Assembly: GCA_000384495.1 (NCBI GenBank)
Contig: ARQR01000004.1
Coordinates: 1-50,885, forward strand
Direction of reading: 5' to 3'
DNA: 50,885 nucleotides
Origin: an actinobacterium SCGC AAA015-D07
GTDB taxonomy: Bacteria; Actinomycetota; Acidimicrobiia; Actinomarinales; Actinomarinaceae
The notes below the pieces were generated by a model. It did not search any database. It worked only from the letters and a program-made list of their open reading frames with translations, and had not been told where the DNA came from. The position numbers were made by a program, and so were the translations under genes. Positions within the stretch are counted from its first letter, which is position 1; each line of letters opens with the position of its first letter. Of the stretch, positions 38,204 to 46,615 are shown in pieces.

Positions 38204-39316
38204 GTTTTTATTCAAAAAGTCTTCAATAGTCTCGCTCAAAACTAGAACTTGTCTTCCGTCACTCAAAGTTAAATAATTTACTGGTGTAGTTAATTTTTTT
38301 ACATTACTTAGATCGATATTCCTAAATGTCCACAAGATATCAACAGCTCTATTTATTGTTAAATTTTCATCAATTACGAAAGCATTCTCTAAAGCATTTA
38401 TAAACCCGTTGAGCTCATTTATTGATTCAAAATTTCTTAATTCATTAATGAGTTGCATCACTACATATTGTTGTCTTTCAATTCTTGATAAATCACTAAC
38501 GCCAGGCATAGGTCTCCAATTTGAAATATCATTTCCCTCTTTATCAACAATTTTCTCACCGACTAAAACTTCTGTTGATCTTGATACAACCCAATTTAAA
38601 GTTGTTAATCCATTAATTGTTTGACAACCTTTTTGTAATTCAAAGCTAAATCCTTCTCTTTGAGTCTCATCAACACAGACTTCTATACCATCCACAGAGT
38701 CAATAATTTCCTCAAAACCCTCAAAATCAAAACTAGCAAAATGATCAACTCTTATGCCAGATATACTAAAAATTGCAGCAGCTAAATTTTCCGCTCTTCC
38801 ACCACACTCATTTTTTGTATATGCTGCATTTATTCTTTCTAAATTATTTGTACAATTGTTTTCAATTAATAAATCTCTAGGAAATGATAAAAGAGTGATT
38901 TCATCAGTACCTTTTTCAACGAGTCCTAGAATTATTACATCAGCTCTTTTACCTTCAATTTCACCTCTTGTTTCAGCAATTTTTTCTGACCTTTCATCTG
39001 ATCCAATAAGTAAATATGTATCAAAACTATCAATTTCTTTTTCAAAATTGTTGTACAATAACTTCTCTTCAATTTGAGACTTATCTTGAATTGAAATAAT
39101 TAATTCATCTTCGATGTTTGTCAATGATTCATCTATAGATGCTTCATTAGTGTCAGCTTCTAAAATTGATGTTGTTGTAACACCTTCAATAATGTCATCA
39201 ATTACATCTTGACTAAACTCCTCAGTTTCTAAATTTGGTAAAAAAACTAAAATAACGATCCCTGCAATTCCGAGTAATCCAAGAAAAAGATAAGTATATT
39301 TGTTTAAAATATTCAT
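38186..39316 (-). CDS. LytR-CpsA-Psr (LCP) family glycan transferase
   Basis: The 376-residue protein has an N-terminal membrane anchor (residues 8-28), an acidic linker and the LCP domain. LCP motifs are YLLIGSDERSE, KRADVIILGLV, ITLLSFPRDLLIEN, a RINAAY-type element, and the later arginine-rich stretch SRIERQQYVVMQL. LCP enzymes transfer lipid-linked polymers to peptidoglycan at the outer membrane face, fitting a glycan locus in a Gram-positive-type cell. It is convergent with the polymerase and divergent from the nucleotidyltransferase gene. Confidence 0.92.
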   Translation of the reverse strand: MNILNKYTYLFLGLLGIAGIVILVFLPNLETEEFSQDVIDDIIEGVTTTSILEADTNEASIDESLTNIEDELIISIQDKSQIEEKLLYNNFEKEIDSFDTYLLIGSDERSEKIAETRGEIEGKRADVIILGLVEKGTDEITLLSFPRDLLIENNCTNNLERINAAYTKNECGGRAENLAAAIFSISGIRVDHFASFDFEGFEEIIDSVDGIEVCVDETQREGFSFELQKGCQTINGLTTLNWVVSRSTEVLVGEKIVDKEGNDISNWRPMPGVSDLSRIERQQYVVMQLINELRNFESINELNGFINALENAFVIDENLTINRAVDILWTFRNIDLSNVKKLTTPVNYLTLSDGRQVLVLSETIEDFLNKNSIIDS

Positions 39317-39366
39317 TTGATACCAAATTACATAATATAACTGTGTATTCTTTAATTGTGAAAAAT

Positions 39367-40072
39367 ATGAAATGTGTAATTGCAGCTGGGGGCTTAGGAA
39401 CTAGGCTTCAAAATTTTAGAGACAATAAATCTACCAAAATTTTATTAGAAGTAAACGGAACTCCTATGATAAACCAGCAAATACAACAATTAAATAATTG
39501 GGGGTTTGAAAATTTTGTAATTATAACAAATCCTGAATTCTCTTCTCTTATTCAAGATGTTGTATTGGGATCTTTTTCAAATTTTGATATTGGATTTTCA
39601 ATTCAAGATGAACCAAAGGGTATATCTCATGCTCTACAACAGGCAGAAAATTTGGTAAAAAATGAGAAATTATTATTTGTGTTAGGTGATAATTTTTTTG
39701 AGAACAATCCTCTTAAGGGATTTAATTTAAATGAATTCCAATCAGGTGCTTTTATCTTTACAAAAATGGTTGAAAATCCTCAAGAGTTTGGGGTAGCTGA
39801 AATGGATCAAGATAGAAATGTAATATCTATTGAAGAAAAACCAGACATGCCAAAATCAAATGATGCAGTAGTTGGTGCTTACATGTTTGATGAGTCTGTC
39901 TTTGAAAAGATTTCGTTACTACAACCATCAAAAAGAGGCGAATATGAAATAACTGATTTATGCAATTTATATGTCAACGAAAAAAAACTGTAAAAATTTT
40001 TCAATTGATGGTTGGTGGATTGATGCAGGAACTCCTGAAAGAATAATTGAACTGGAGCAAAAATTAGGTTAA
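39367..40072 (+). pseudogene. Sugar-1-phosphate nucleotidyltransferase (RmlA-like), apparent +1 frameshift near the 3' end
   Basis: The protein has the N-terminal nucleotide motif VIAAGGLGTRLQNF, PMINQQIQQL, LGDNFFENNP and the active-site segment ISIEEKPDMPKSNDAVVGAYMFD. The frame stops at 39993 after a run of eight A (39980-39987). In the +1 frame the usual end DGWWIDAGTPERIIELEQ follows and stops at 40072. Removing one A restores a 235-residue protein. The start is ATG 39367 (KCVIAAGG); a GTG at 39343 is in frame but adds a non-homologous stub. The product activates a hexose-1-phosphate, possibly glucose. Without the frameshift the C-terminal helix would be lost. Confidence 0.82.
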
Positions 40073-40085
40073 TACCTTTAATTTT
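40060..40085. terminator. Possible bidirectional terminator hairpin between convergent genes
   Basis: An imperfect inverted repeat with arms AAAATTA-GGT and ACC-TT-TAATTTT around the loop TAAT spans the stop codons of the nucleotidyltransferase (plus) and the WecA-like gene (minus). A/T tracts flank both sides, as for a bidirectional terminator. The stem is AT-rich with a 2-base bulge, so stability is modest. Confidence 0.4.
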
Positions 40086-41104
40086 ATTGATATAAAATAT
40101 GCCAGGAAATAAAGAATAAACAAAGCTCCAATAAGTACATACGAAATTTGTGTTGGTGTAAAGATTGAGAGATAAATTAATCCAAAAGTTCCAAGACTAT
40201 AACTTAAGAATATTGTAAGAACCTTTTCTTCAGAAAATCCTTTTGCAAGTAATCTATGTGATATATGGTCTGTTCCACCAACAGTAGGGGATTTTCCAAT
40301 ACTAATTCTATAAGTTACTACAACAAGAAAATCTATAAGAGGAACAGAAAAAATCAACAATATTGGGCTAAGTGTAGATGAATAAACGGTAATATTTTCT
40401 GGAAGCCAGTTATATAAAATACTCATAAATCCTAAGCAAAATCCAATAAATAAACTACCAGAATCTCCAAAATATAATTTTGCTGGTGGGAAATTGAAAA
40501 ATAAAAAGCCTCCAATTGCACAAAGTAAAAGAATTGAAATGTCTGTTAACTTATATTGGTTTAAATAATTTGTTAAGACTGCTATCTGTATGCAAATAGC
40601 TGAGGATACAACTACTGCAAGTCCATCCATATTGTCTATAAAATTTATAGCATTCATTATCAACATAATCCAAATTGTTGAAACTATATAATTTAAATAA
40701 TTATTAAATTCTATTCCAATCAGCGATTCAAAATTTATAAAAATATTCAGGTTATATAGAGGTATGTAGACAATGATTATTTGAAAAATAAACTTGATAT
40801 ACCATCTAAAATTATACAAATCGTCAAGCAAGCCAACAATTGAAATTGCTACTGCAAAAAAACCAATATATAAGAAATTACTTTCAGCTTGCCCTAGAAG
40901 TCTTGTTGATATCAAAAATGCAATTGAACATGCAATACCTCCAAATGGTGGAACGTATTTAGAAGAAAGTCTTTCTTCATTCTTTCTTTTGTTTGGTACG
41001 AAGTTCTTTGATCTTTGAAGAGTTACCCAATTAAAGATTATGGATAATAAAAGTGTTACCACTCCTGCAATTGTTATCGAGACTTGAAAGTTAGACAAAT
41101 TCAC
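40064..41104 (-). CDS. Undecaprenyl-phosphate sugar-1-phosphate transferase (WecA/TagO/MraY superfamily)
   Basis: The 346-residue membrane protein has about ten helices and the family motifs: VGLLDDLYNF, NFIDNMDGLAV (catalytic aspartates), LYFGDSGSLFIGF and the loop motif HISHRLLAKG (HxxHR type). It transfers a sugar-1-phosphate, commonly GlcNAc-1-P, to undecaprenyl phosphate and so starts lipid-linked glycan synthesis. It lacks MraY-specific features and lies in a glycan island, so an initiating glycan transferase is more likely than MraY. It overlaps the upstream glycosyltransferase gene by 14 bases. Confidence 0.9.
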   Translation of the reverse strand: MNLSNFQVSITIAGVVTLLLSIIFNWVTLQRSKNFVPNKRKNEERLSSKYVPPFGGIACSIAFLISTRLLGQAESNFLYIGFFAVAISIVGLLDDLYNFRWYIKFIFQIIIVYIPLYNLNIFINFESLIGIEFNNYLNYIVSTIWIMLIMNAINFIDNMDGLAVVVSSAICIQIAVLTNYLNQYKLTDISILLLCAIGGFLFFNFPPAKLYFGDSGSLFIGFCLGFMSILYNWLPENITVYSSTLSPILLIFSVPLIDFLVVVTYRISIGKSPTVGGTDHISHRLLAKGFSEEKVLTIFLSYSLGTFGLIYLSIFTPTQISYVLIGALFILYFLAYFISIKLKVLT

Positions 41105-42239
41105 TTTTGTAGCTCTCGATCTCGCCTCTTAAATATTGGTAAATTTTATTATATGCAGCCGCAATTTTGATAGATGTATAGTTTTCATTAATTAATTTTC
41201 TGTTGTAATCAGCACCATTTCCAAAATATTCATTTTGTGTACTATCTAAAAAAGCATCATTATTTATTATTTCATTAAGATTTCTTTTAAATTCTTGTAT
41301 GTTGTTGTCATTTACAAAGAAAGAATTACTAAATTTTGAGCTTAGCGCAGTTGTACCTGGAATATTATTTGATATACATATCAATCCTATGTACAACGAC
41401 TCTAAAAGTATTCTTGAAGATCCCTCATACTTTGACATAACAAGATTCACATCGTAATTGTGAAGCTCTTTACTTATATCAATATGTCCTAAATAATTTA
41501 TAGATTTATTATTTTTAATTTCATCTAGCTGAGATTTACTTAATGAATCTGGATTTCCCTTGTCTATATCTCCAGCCAGATAGAATTCAAAATCAGAATC
41601 TTTCATTAAATCAGCCAGATCAAGATATTCAAATATACCTTTGTCATTAATCAACCTTGAAGCCATAATTATCTTTAAATTTGAATTTCGATATTCTTTT
41701 TTTATCTTTAATTCCTGCACGGATATTCCAGAAGTTGGAATTATGTAAGATTCACCATCATATTTTGAATAATTATTAAATATTTTTTGATCTATATTGT
41801 TTTGGTATATCAAAAAATCAAAACTTTTATTTATCAGATATGTAATAAAAAAACTTAACAATATTTTTAAAATCTTCGCTTTAAAATTGTTACTAAATAG
41901 ATATCCTAAACCAGTTATAGTCAATATATTTTTAGTTTTATTATTTCTAAAAAGATTTGCAAAAGCAAAAAGTAACCCAGATTTTAAAGTATAAACGTGT
42001 ACAATATCATCATAATTTAGAGACTTTGTGATTTTTCTAAGACTTCTAATTCCCGAAATGTCAAAAAGTTTATTTCTATTTAGATTCCAATCAACTGCTT
42101 TATGATAATAATTTTCAAGTTCAATTTTATTTTTATCGATCGGGCAAATTGCCATAAATTTTGAGTCATTAATATTTGAAACAATGTCTTTTCTTGATTG
42201 AGTTAATATCCAATCCCAATGTGCTAAATAAACAATCAT
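41091..42239 (-). CDS. Glycosyltransferase family 4
   Basis: The GT-B enzyme begins IVYLAHWDWILTQSRKDIV, like the HWDWxLxxxR start of some capsule transferases. It has ITGLGYLFSNN, the linker LKIIMASRLINDKGIFEYLDL, and the donor motif SKYEGSSRILLESLYIGL. The frame is open to ATG 42272, but the ATG at 42239 (or 42248) gives the homologous N-terminus and leaves room for a promoter between it and the divergent ugd. It overlaps the WecA-like gene at its 3' end. The donor and acceptor sugars cannot be deduced. Confidence 0.88.
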   Translation of the reverse strand: MIVYLAHWDWILTQSRKDIVSNINDSKFMAICPIDKNKIELENYYHKAVDWNLNRNKLFDISGIRSLRKITKSLNYDDIVHVYTLKSGLLFAFANLFRNNKTKNILTITGLGYLFSNNFKAKILKILLSFFITYLINKSFDFLIYQNNIDQKIFNNYSKYDGESYIIPTSGISVQELKIKKEYRNSNLKIIMASRLINDKGIFEYLDLADLMKDSDFEFYLAGDIDKGNPDSLSKSQLDEIKNNKSINYLGHIDISKELHNYDVNLVMSKYEGSSRILLESLYIGLICISNNIPGTTALSSKFSNSFFVNDNNIQEFKRNLNEIINNDAFLDSTQNEYFGNGADYNRKLINENYTSIKIAAAYNKIYQYLRGEIESYKSEFV

Positions 42240-42280
42240 TAATAACATTTTAAGTGTTAAAATTGTTAACATTGCATAAT

Positions 42281-43483
42281 ATGAACATTGTCATCATAGG
42301 TACAGGGTATGTAGGCTTAGTTACCGGAGTAGGGTTGGCTAGTCGTGGTAATGTCGTTAATTTTATTGATTTGGATGAAAATAAAATTAAAGATCTATCT
42401 AGTAAAAAAATTACCTTTTATGAGCCTGGACTTGAAGAATACTTCAATGATGATGAAACATTTAAAAGAATGTCTTTCTCGTCAGATTATTCAAGTATTG
42501 AGTGGGATAAAATAGATATTGTTTTTGTCTGCGTTCAAACACCAAACAATATTGAAACAAATTCTGTAGATACAAAGTTTTTAGAATCTGCCATTAAAGA
42601 AATAAATAATGTAAATAATAATGACTTAGTAATAACTGTAAAATCGACAATTCCTCCATACGAGATAGAAAAGGTATGTGAGAAAGTTGGAATGGATTCA
42701 AGTAAATTAACGTTTAATCCAGAGTTCTTAAGAGAGGGTACAGCTGTTGAAGATTTCTTTAAGCCAGATAGGATTGTTCTTGGTGGAACTGACAGTGCAA
42801 AACTAACCAAATTAAAAGAGCTTTATAGCGGCTTTGACTGTGAGATAATTACAACTGATTCGATTAGCTCTCAATTGATTAAATATCTTGCAAACACATA
42901 TCTTCCACTCCGATTATCTTTTGTGAATGAAGCAACAAGGTTAATAAACTACTCTGGAGGAAATTTAGATGATGTTTTAAAAGGAGTTGGCCTAGATAAC
43001 AGAATTGGAACGCATTATTTTAGACCTTCACCTTCATGGGGTGGATCATGTTTTCCAAAAGACCTTGTAGAAGTTAATAATTTTTATGATAAAGATAAAT
43101 TAAATCTTCCACTTATCTCAAACATCGTTAATTCAAACGATATTCATGCAGATTGGACTTCAGAAAATATTAAAGAATTGTATGAATCAAAAAAATTAGA
43201 AGGAGTAGTTCTTATTGGTGCAGCATTTAAAGAAGACACAGATGATTTGAGAAACTCACCAACAACAGAAGTTTTAAAAAAACTGAAAAGTTCAATTGAA
43301 AATGTTGTTGTGTTTGACGAAATAATTAATGATGAAAATGTAGTCAAATTTGACTATCTTGAGGATCTCAATTCTCCCCATTTATTTGTTCTAATGTATC
43401 CGGTTAAAGAGTCAACACTTGATAGGTTGAATAAAATCATTGAAGATACTAAATCTATAACTTATATTCCATGGTCACTATGA
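42281..43483 (+). CDS. ugd: UDP-glucose 6-dehydrogenase family
   Basis: The 400-residue protein has the NAD-binding GTGYVGLVTGVGLASRG, CVQTPN, STIPP, NPEFLREGTAVEDFF, and the catalytic-cysteine region SPSWGGSCFPKDLVE, followed by GAAFKEDTDDLRNSPT. These fit UDP-glucose/GDP-mannose dehydrogenases. The next gene is a UDP-glucuronate decarboxylase homologue, so UDP-glucose is the likely substrate, giving UDP-glucuronate. ATG 42281 (NIVIIGTGYVG) is preferred over ATG 42254, which only adds a non-homologous stub. An ATGA overlap couples it to uxs. Confidence 0.93.
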   Translation: MNIVIIGTGYVGLVTGVGLASRGNVVNFIDLDENKIKDLSSKKITFYEPGLEEYFNDDETFKRMSFSSDYSSIEWDKIDIVFVCVQTPNNIETNSVDTKFLESAIKEINNVNNNDLVITVKSTIPPYEIEKVCEKVGMDSSKLTFNPEFLREGTAVEDFFKPDRIVLGGTDSAKLTKLKELYSGFDCEIITTDSISSQLIKYLANTYLPLRLSFVNEATRLINYSGGNLDDVLKGVGLDNRIGTHYFRPSPSWGGSCFPKDLVEVNNFYDKDKLNLPLISNIVNSNDIHADWTSENIKELYESKKLEGVVLIGAAFKEDTDDLRNSPTTEVLKKLKSSIENVVVFDEIINDENVVKFDYLEDLNSPHLFVLMYPVKESTLDRLNKIIEDTKSITYIPWSL

Positions 43484-44415
43484 ATATCGTAATTACTGGT
43501 GGTTCAGGATTTGTAGGATCTTATTTATGTGAAAAGCTTATTAATGATGGTCACAAAATTATTGTTATTGATAATTTGCTAACGGGCTCTACGGAAAATA
43601 TAAATGATTTACTGGACAATGAAAATTTTTCGTTTATTGAGCAAGATGTTCAAGACCATATAGAAATAAAAGATAAGGTTGATTATGTTTTACATTTTGC
43701 CAGCGCAGCATCACCAAAAGCATATACTGAACATCCTGTTAATACTCTAAAAGCTGGAAGTGTAGGCACAATAAATACATTGGGCCTGGCTAAAAAACAT
43801 AGTGCAGAATACTTACTCGCATCAACCTCTGAAGTTTATGGAGATCCATTGATCAGTCCTCAGAACGAAGAATATTGGGGTAATGTGAATCCAAATGGTG
43901 AGAGAAGTATGTATGATGAAGCGAAGAGATTTGCAGAGGCAGCAGTTGCAACTTATTCAAGGTCTTATGGTCTTAAAACAAAAATTGTACGAATTTTTAA
44001 TACATATGGTCCAAGAATGCAATTAAACGATGGAAGAGTAGTAACAAATTTTATTGTTCAAGCACTAAGAAATGAAAATATAACGATATATGGAGACGGT
44101 ACACAAACAAGAAGTTTTTCATACGTAGAAGACACTGTTTCAGGAATTATCTCCTTAATGAACTCAACTGAATATGATGTTTTCAATATTGGTAATCCGA
44201 ATGAAATGACAGTTGGCCAGTTAGCAGAAAAGATTATTGAATTAACAGAATCAACATCTGAAATAAAATATTTAGAACTTCCAAATGATGATCCAAAGCA
44301 GCGTAAGCCTGATATCACAAAAGCTAAAACAAAGTTAAATTGGGAGCCAAAAGTTAATCTTGAAGAAGGATTAACAAAAACTATTACATGGGTCGAAGAA
44401 CAATTATCTAGATAA
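43480..44415 (+). CDS. uxs: UDP-glucuronate decarboxylase (UDP-xylose synthase)
   Basis: The 311-residue extended SDR has GGSGFVGSYLCEKL, SAASPKAYTEHPVNTL, LASTSEVYGDPLISPQNEEYWG, the catalytic Y-x-x-x-K in MYDEAKRFAEA, and IFNTYGPRMQLNDGRVVTNF. This whole pattern matches UXS proteins closely. It converts UDP-glucuronate to UDP-xylose, acting right after Ugd. The start is ATG 43480, overlapping the ugd stop. Its 3' end overlaps a convergent glycosyltransferase gene by 8 bases inside a perfect palindrome. Confidence 0.9.
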   Translation: MNIVITGGSGFVGSYLCEKLINDGHKIIVIDNLLTGSTENINDLLDNENFSFIEQDVQDHIEIKDKVDYVLHFASAASPKAYTEHPVNTLKAGSVGTINTLGLAKKHSAEYLLASTSEVYGDPLISPQNEEYWGNVNPNGERSMYDEAKRFAEAAVATYSRSYGLKTKIVRIFNTYGPRMQLNDGRVVTNFIVQALRNENITIYGDGTQTRSFSYVEDTVSGIISLMNSTEYDVFNIGNPNEMTVGQLAEKIIELTESTSEIKYLELPNDDPKQRKPDITKAKTKLNWEPKVNLEEGLTKTITWVEEQLSR

Positions 44416-44419
44416 TTGT
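44400..44419. terminator. 20-bp perfect palindrome over two convergent stop codons
   Basis: The perfect palindrome with core AATTATCTAGATAATT contains the TAA of uxs and the TAG of the convergent glycosyltransferase. It can form the same hairpin in both transcripts and may be a bidirectional terminator or pause site. No long U tract follows, so this is tentative. Confidence 0.45.
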
Positions 44420-45469
44420 CAAAACCCTCTCTACAAGGTTATTAACAGACTGCTTTTCTAATTTTGCTTGTGAAAAATTAATGATTTTATTGATCTCATC
44501 TATTTTTAGATTGCCAATATCAGTGATTTTATTAGACAAGCTTTCAGGCGTTCCATCAAATTTGAATTTATCTCGATATTCTTCCGGTAAAAGATCGTCA
44601 TAGTCAGAATTAGAATAAAAATTAATAAGTCCATGTGACATCGTTTCAAGAACAGATTTATCATAAAAGCCTTCTTCCGTATTATTAATGTGAAAACTAA
44701 AATCAGAAATTTCATTAATTAAGTTTTTATGAGGCATGCTTCCTAAAAAACTTATATTTTCATACGCAGCATATTTTAATTTAAGGTTTTCAAAATATAT
44801 TTCATCATCAATTGATAGAGGCCCCCCGATAACAGATAATTTATGACTAGATCCTTTTTCGCTATTGAGAAACCCTGATATTGATTCGTCAATTTTCTTT
44901 GATCTAGAAATTCTTGAAATGATTACAAAATCTTTTTCATCGAAACTACTAACATTTCTGAAAAACTCATCGAATTTTATTGCATGGCCAATTACGTTTA
45001 ATTTTCCTTTAGTATTGAAATATCTTTTATACGGAAATGAATTTTTTGATGCTGTAATAATCTTGTTGGAATAAATCGATGCTTTCAGCAAAAATATTTT
45101 TTTTAAGAAATCAGTAGGACCTTTATGTGTGTACCAAAATATTGATTTAATTTTTCTCATTTTTAGTATTGGTGACGAAATTATGACCATTAATGACGAC
45201 ATATGAGACAAGCAGAATTCATATTTATTTGATTTTGTAAGCTTATTGATCAATTTATATAGATTAATTATTTTTGAAATTCTTCCAAGTTTATTATCAA
45301 CTGTGGAAACAACTACATTTTTTTCTAGTTCATCTTCACTTCCTTTATTCAGGCTAATGACATGTACTTCATCAAATTTTTTTGCAAATGCATTTAACCA
45401 AGATATTGCAAATCCCAGAGATATATTTTTTGAATCAGTAGATATATTCAATACAAGCACTTTTTTCAT
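44408..45469 (-). CDS. Glycosyltransferase family 4 (GT-B)
   Basis: The 353-residue protein has a diverged N-terminal half with LCHSMSS-like segments (CLSHMSSLMVIISSP). The clear GT-B donor half has KDFVIISRISRSKKIDESISGF, NISFLGSMPHKNLINEISDF and the EX7E-like site NNTEEGFYDKSVLETMSHGL. It probably acts on a lipid-linked glycan with an NDP-sugar. It follows another glycosyltransferase gene with a 4-base overlap. The donor sugar is unknown; the neighbouring UDP-xylose genes make a pentose one possibility. Confidence 0.83.
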   Translation of the reverse strand: MKKVLVLNISTDSKNISLGFAISWLNAFAKKFDEVHVISLNKGSEDELEKNVVVSTVDNKLGRISKIINLYKLINKLTKSNKYEFCLSHMSSLMVIISSPILKMRKIKSIFWYTHKGPTDFLKKIFLLKASIYSNKIITASKNSFPYKRYFNTKGKLNVIGHAIKFDEFFRNVSSFDEKDFVIISRISRSKKIDESISGFLNSEKGSSHKLSVIGGPLSIDDEIYFENLKLKYAAYENISFLGSMPHKNLINEISDFSFHINNTEEGFYDKSVLETMSHGLINFYSNSDYDDLLPEEYRDKFKFDGTPESLSNKITDIGNLKIDEINKIINFSQAKLEKQSVNNLVERVLTII

Positions 45470-46608
45470 TTATATTCTTCCTCAAGTAGTCTTGTAAAAA
45501 GATTTTTGTAAAGATTAAAAGAATTTGTTAAGTTATATTTTTCAGTAACAAAAGCTTTACCTTTTTCACCTTTTTTATTTGCAATATTTTTTTCGCCAAT
45601 AATTTCACTAATCTTTGATTTAATATTATTTTTTGATACGGGTAAATCTAATTTATATCCTCTATCTTCATTTCCCAATATTTCTTTACATTCTCCAACA
45701 GGGGTACAAAGAACTGGAATTCCATAACTCATGGCTTCAAGTAAGGAATGTGGCAATCCCTCATAATTCGATGCTTGAATGTAAATATCACTATTCAAAA
45801 AAATATGATTAATTTCATCTCTGTTTAGTTTCCCATGAAAAATAATATTATCTTTGTTATTAGATTCTAATGAAATTTTTTGAAGTTGATTTAGCTCAGG
45901 CCCATCTCCGATAATATTTAAATAAATTAATGGACTATTTAAATCTGATATTGCTCTAATTATTTTTTCAATATTTTTATGCGATACCAGCCTGGATACA
46001 ATAGTGATATTAATTTGATCATTTGTAAATATATTTGTATTTTCCTCTGGTATAAATACACCATTATTTATGATCTCAATTTTGTTTTTAAATCCTAAAT
46101 TTAGAATAAAATTTTTAAGGTGTTGAGATGGTGTTACTACAATATCAGATTTTTTAATGCTAAAACTTCGCACCTTCTTTTGGAGCGATATTGAAAATCC
46201 ATAATTTTTAACTTGAAATTCATCAAAGCTTTCTGGTATCTTTGCTTTGTTGTATGCTCTTTCCCAGACAGGGTCACCAACAATTTTTCTTATTATCTTT
46301 TTTTTCAAAAAAATATTGGCAACTGTGGCCTCTGTACCAAGACCATTTACAAATATTAAATCTTTATTCTTCCCCATTTTATAAATAGTAAAAATTGTTT
46401 TTAACCAACGGTATATTATTGGTAAGTTTCTATTAATTCGTTTGACTATAAAATCATCGTTTATATTTAAATTTTTATTATCAGACAAAGTTAAGATTTC
46501 TATTTCATAATTAAGTTCATCTTGAAAATATTTTGCAATTTTTGGAACAAAAGTTGCAGGTCCACCAATATCTGGAGGAAATATTCCTACAGTCACTAAT
46601 ACCCTCAT
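45466..46608 (-). CDS. Glycosyltransferase family 4
   Basis: The 380-residue GT-B enzyme begins VTVGIFPPDIGGPATFVPKI, a common start of GT4 enzymes. It has INNGVFIPEE, the linker ITIVSRLVSHKNIEKIIRAI, IIGDGPELNQLQKIS and the donor motif ASNYEGLPHSLLEAMSYGIPV with GECKEIL after it. It is the best conserved glycosyltransferase of the island. It lies 7 bases after the epimerase gene at 46616-47572 on the same strand and overlaps the next transferase by 4 bases, so all three form one operon. Confidence 0.9.
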   Translation of the reverse strand: MRVLVTVGIFPPDIGGPATFVPKIAKYFQDELNYEIEILTLSDNKNLNINDDFIVKRINRNLPIIYRWLKTIFTIYKMGKNKDLIFVNGLGTEATVANIFLKKKIIRKIVGDPVWERAYNKAKIPESFDEFQVKNYGFSISLQKKVRSFSIKKSDIVVTPSQHLKNFILNLGFKNKIEIINNGVFIPEENTNIFTNDQINITIVSRLVSHKNIEKIIRAISDLNSPLIYLNIIGDGPELNQLQKISLESNNKDNIIFHGKLNRDEINHIFLNSDIYIQASNYEGLPHSLLEAMSYGIPVLCTPVGECKEILGNEDRGYKLDLPVSKNNIKSKISEIIGEKNIANKKGEKGKAFVTEKYNLTNSFNLYKNLFTRLLEEEYK

Positions 46609-46615
46609 AATTTAA

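Noticed and set aside
39317..39341. Possible promoter TTGATA with TATAAC between the LCP and nucleotidyltransferase genes
   Set aside because: The spacer is only 13 bases, outside the working range of a sigma-70-type promoter.
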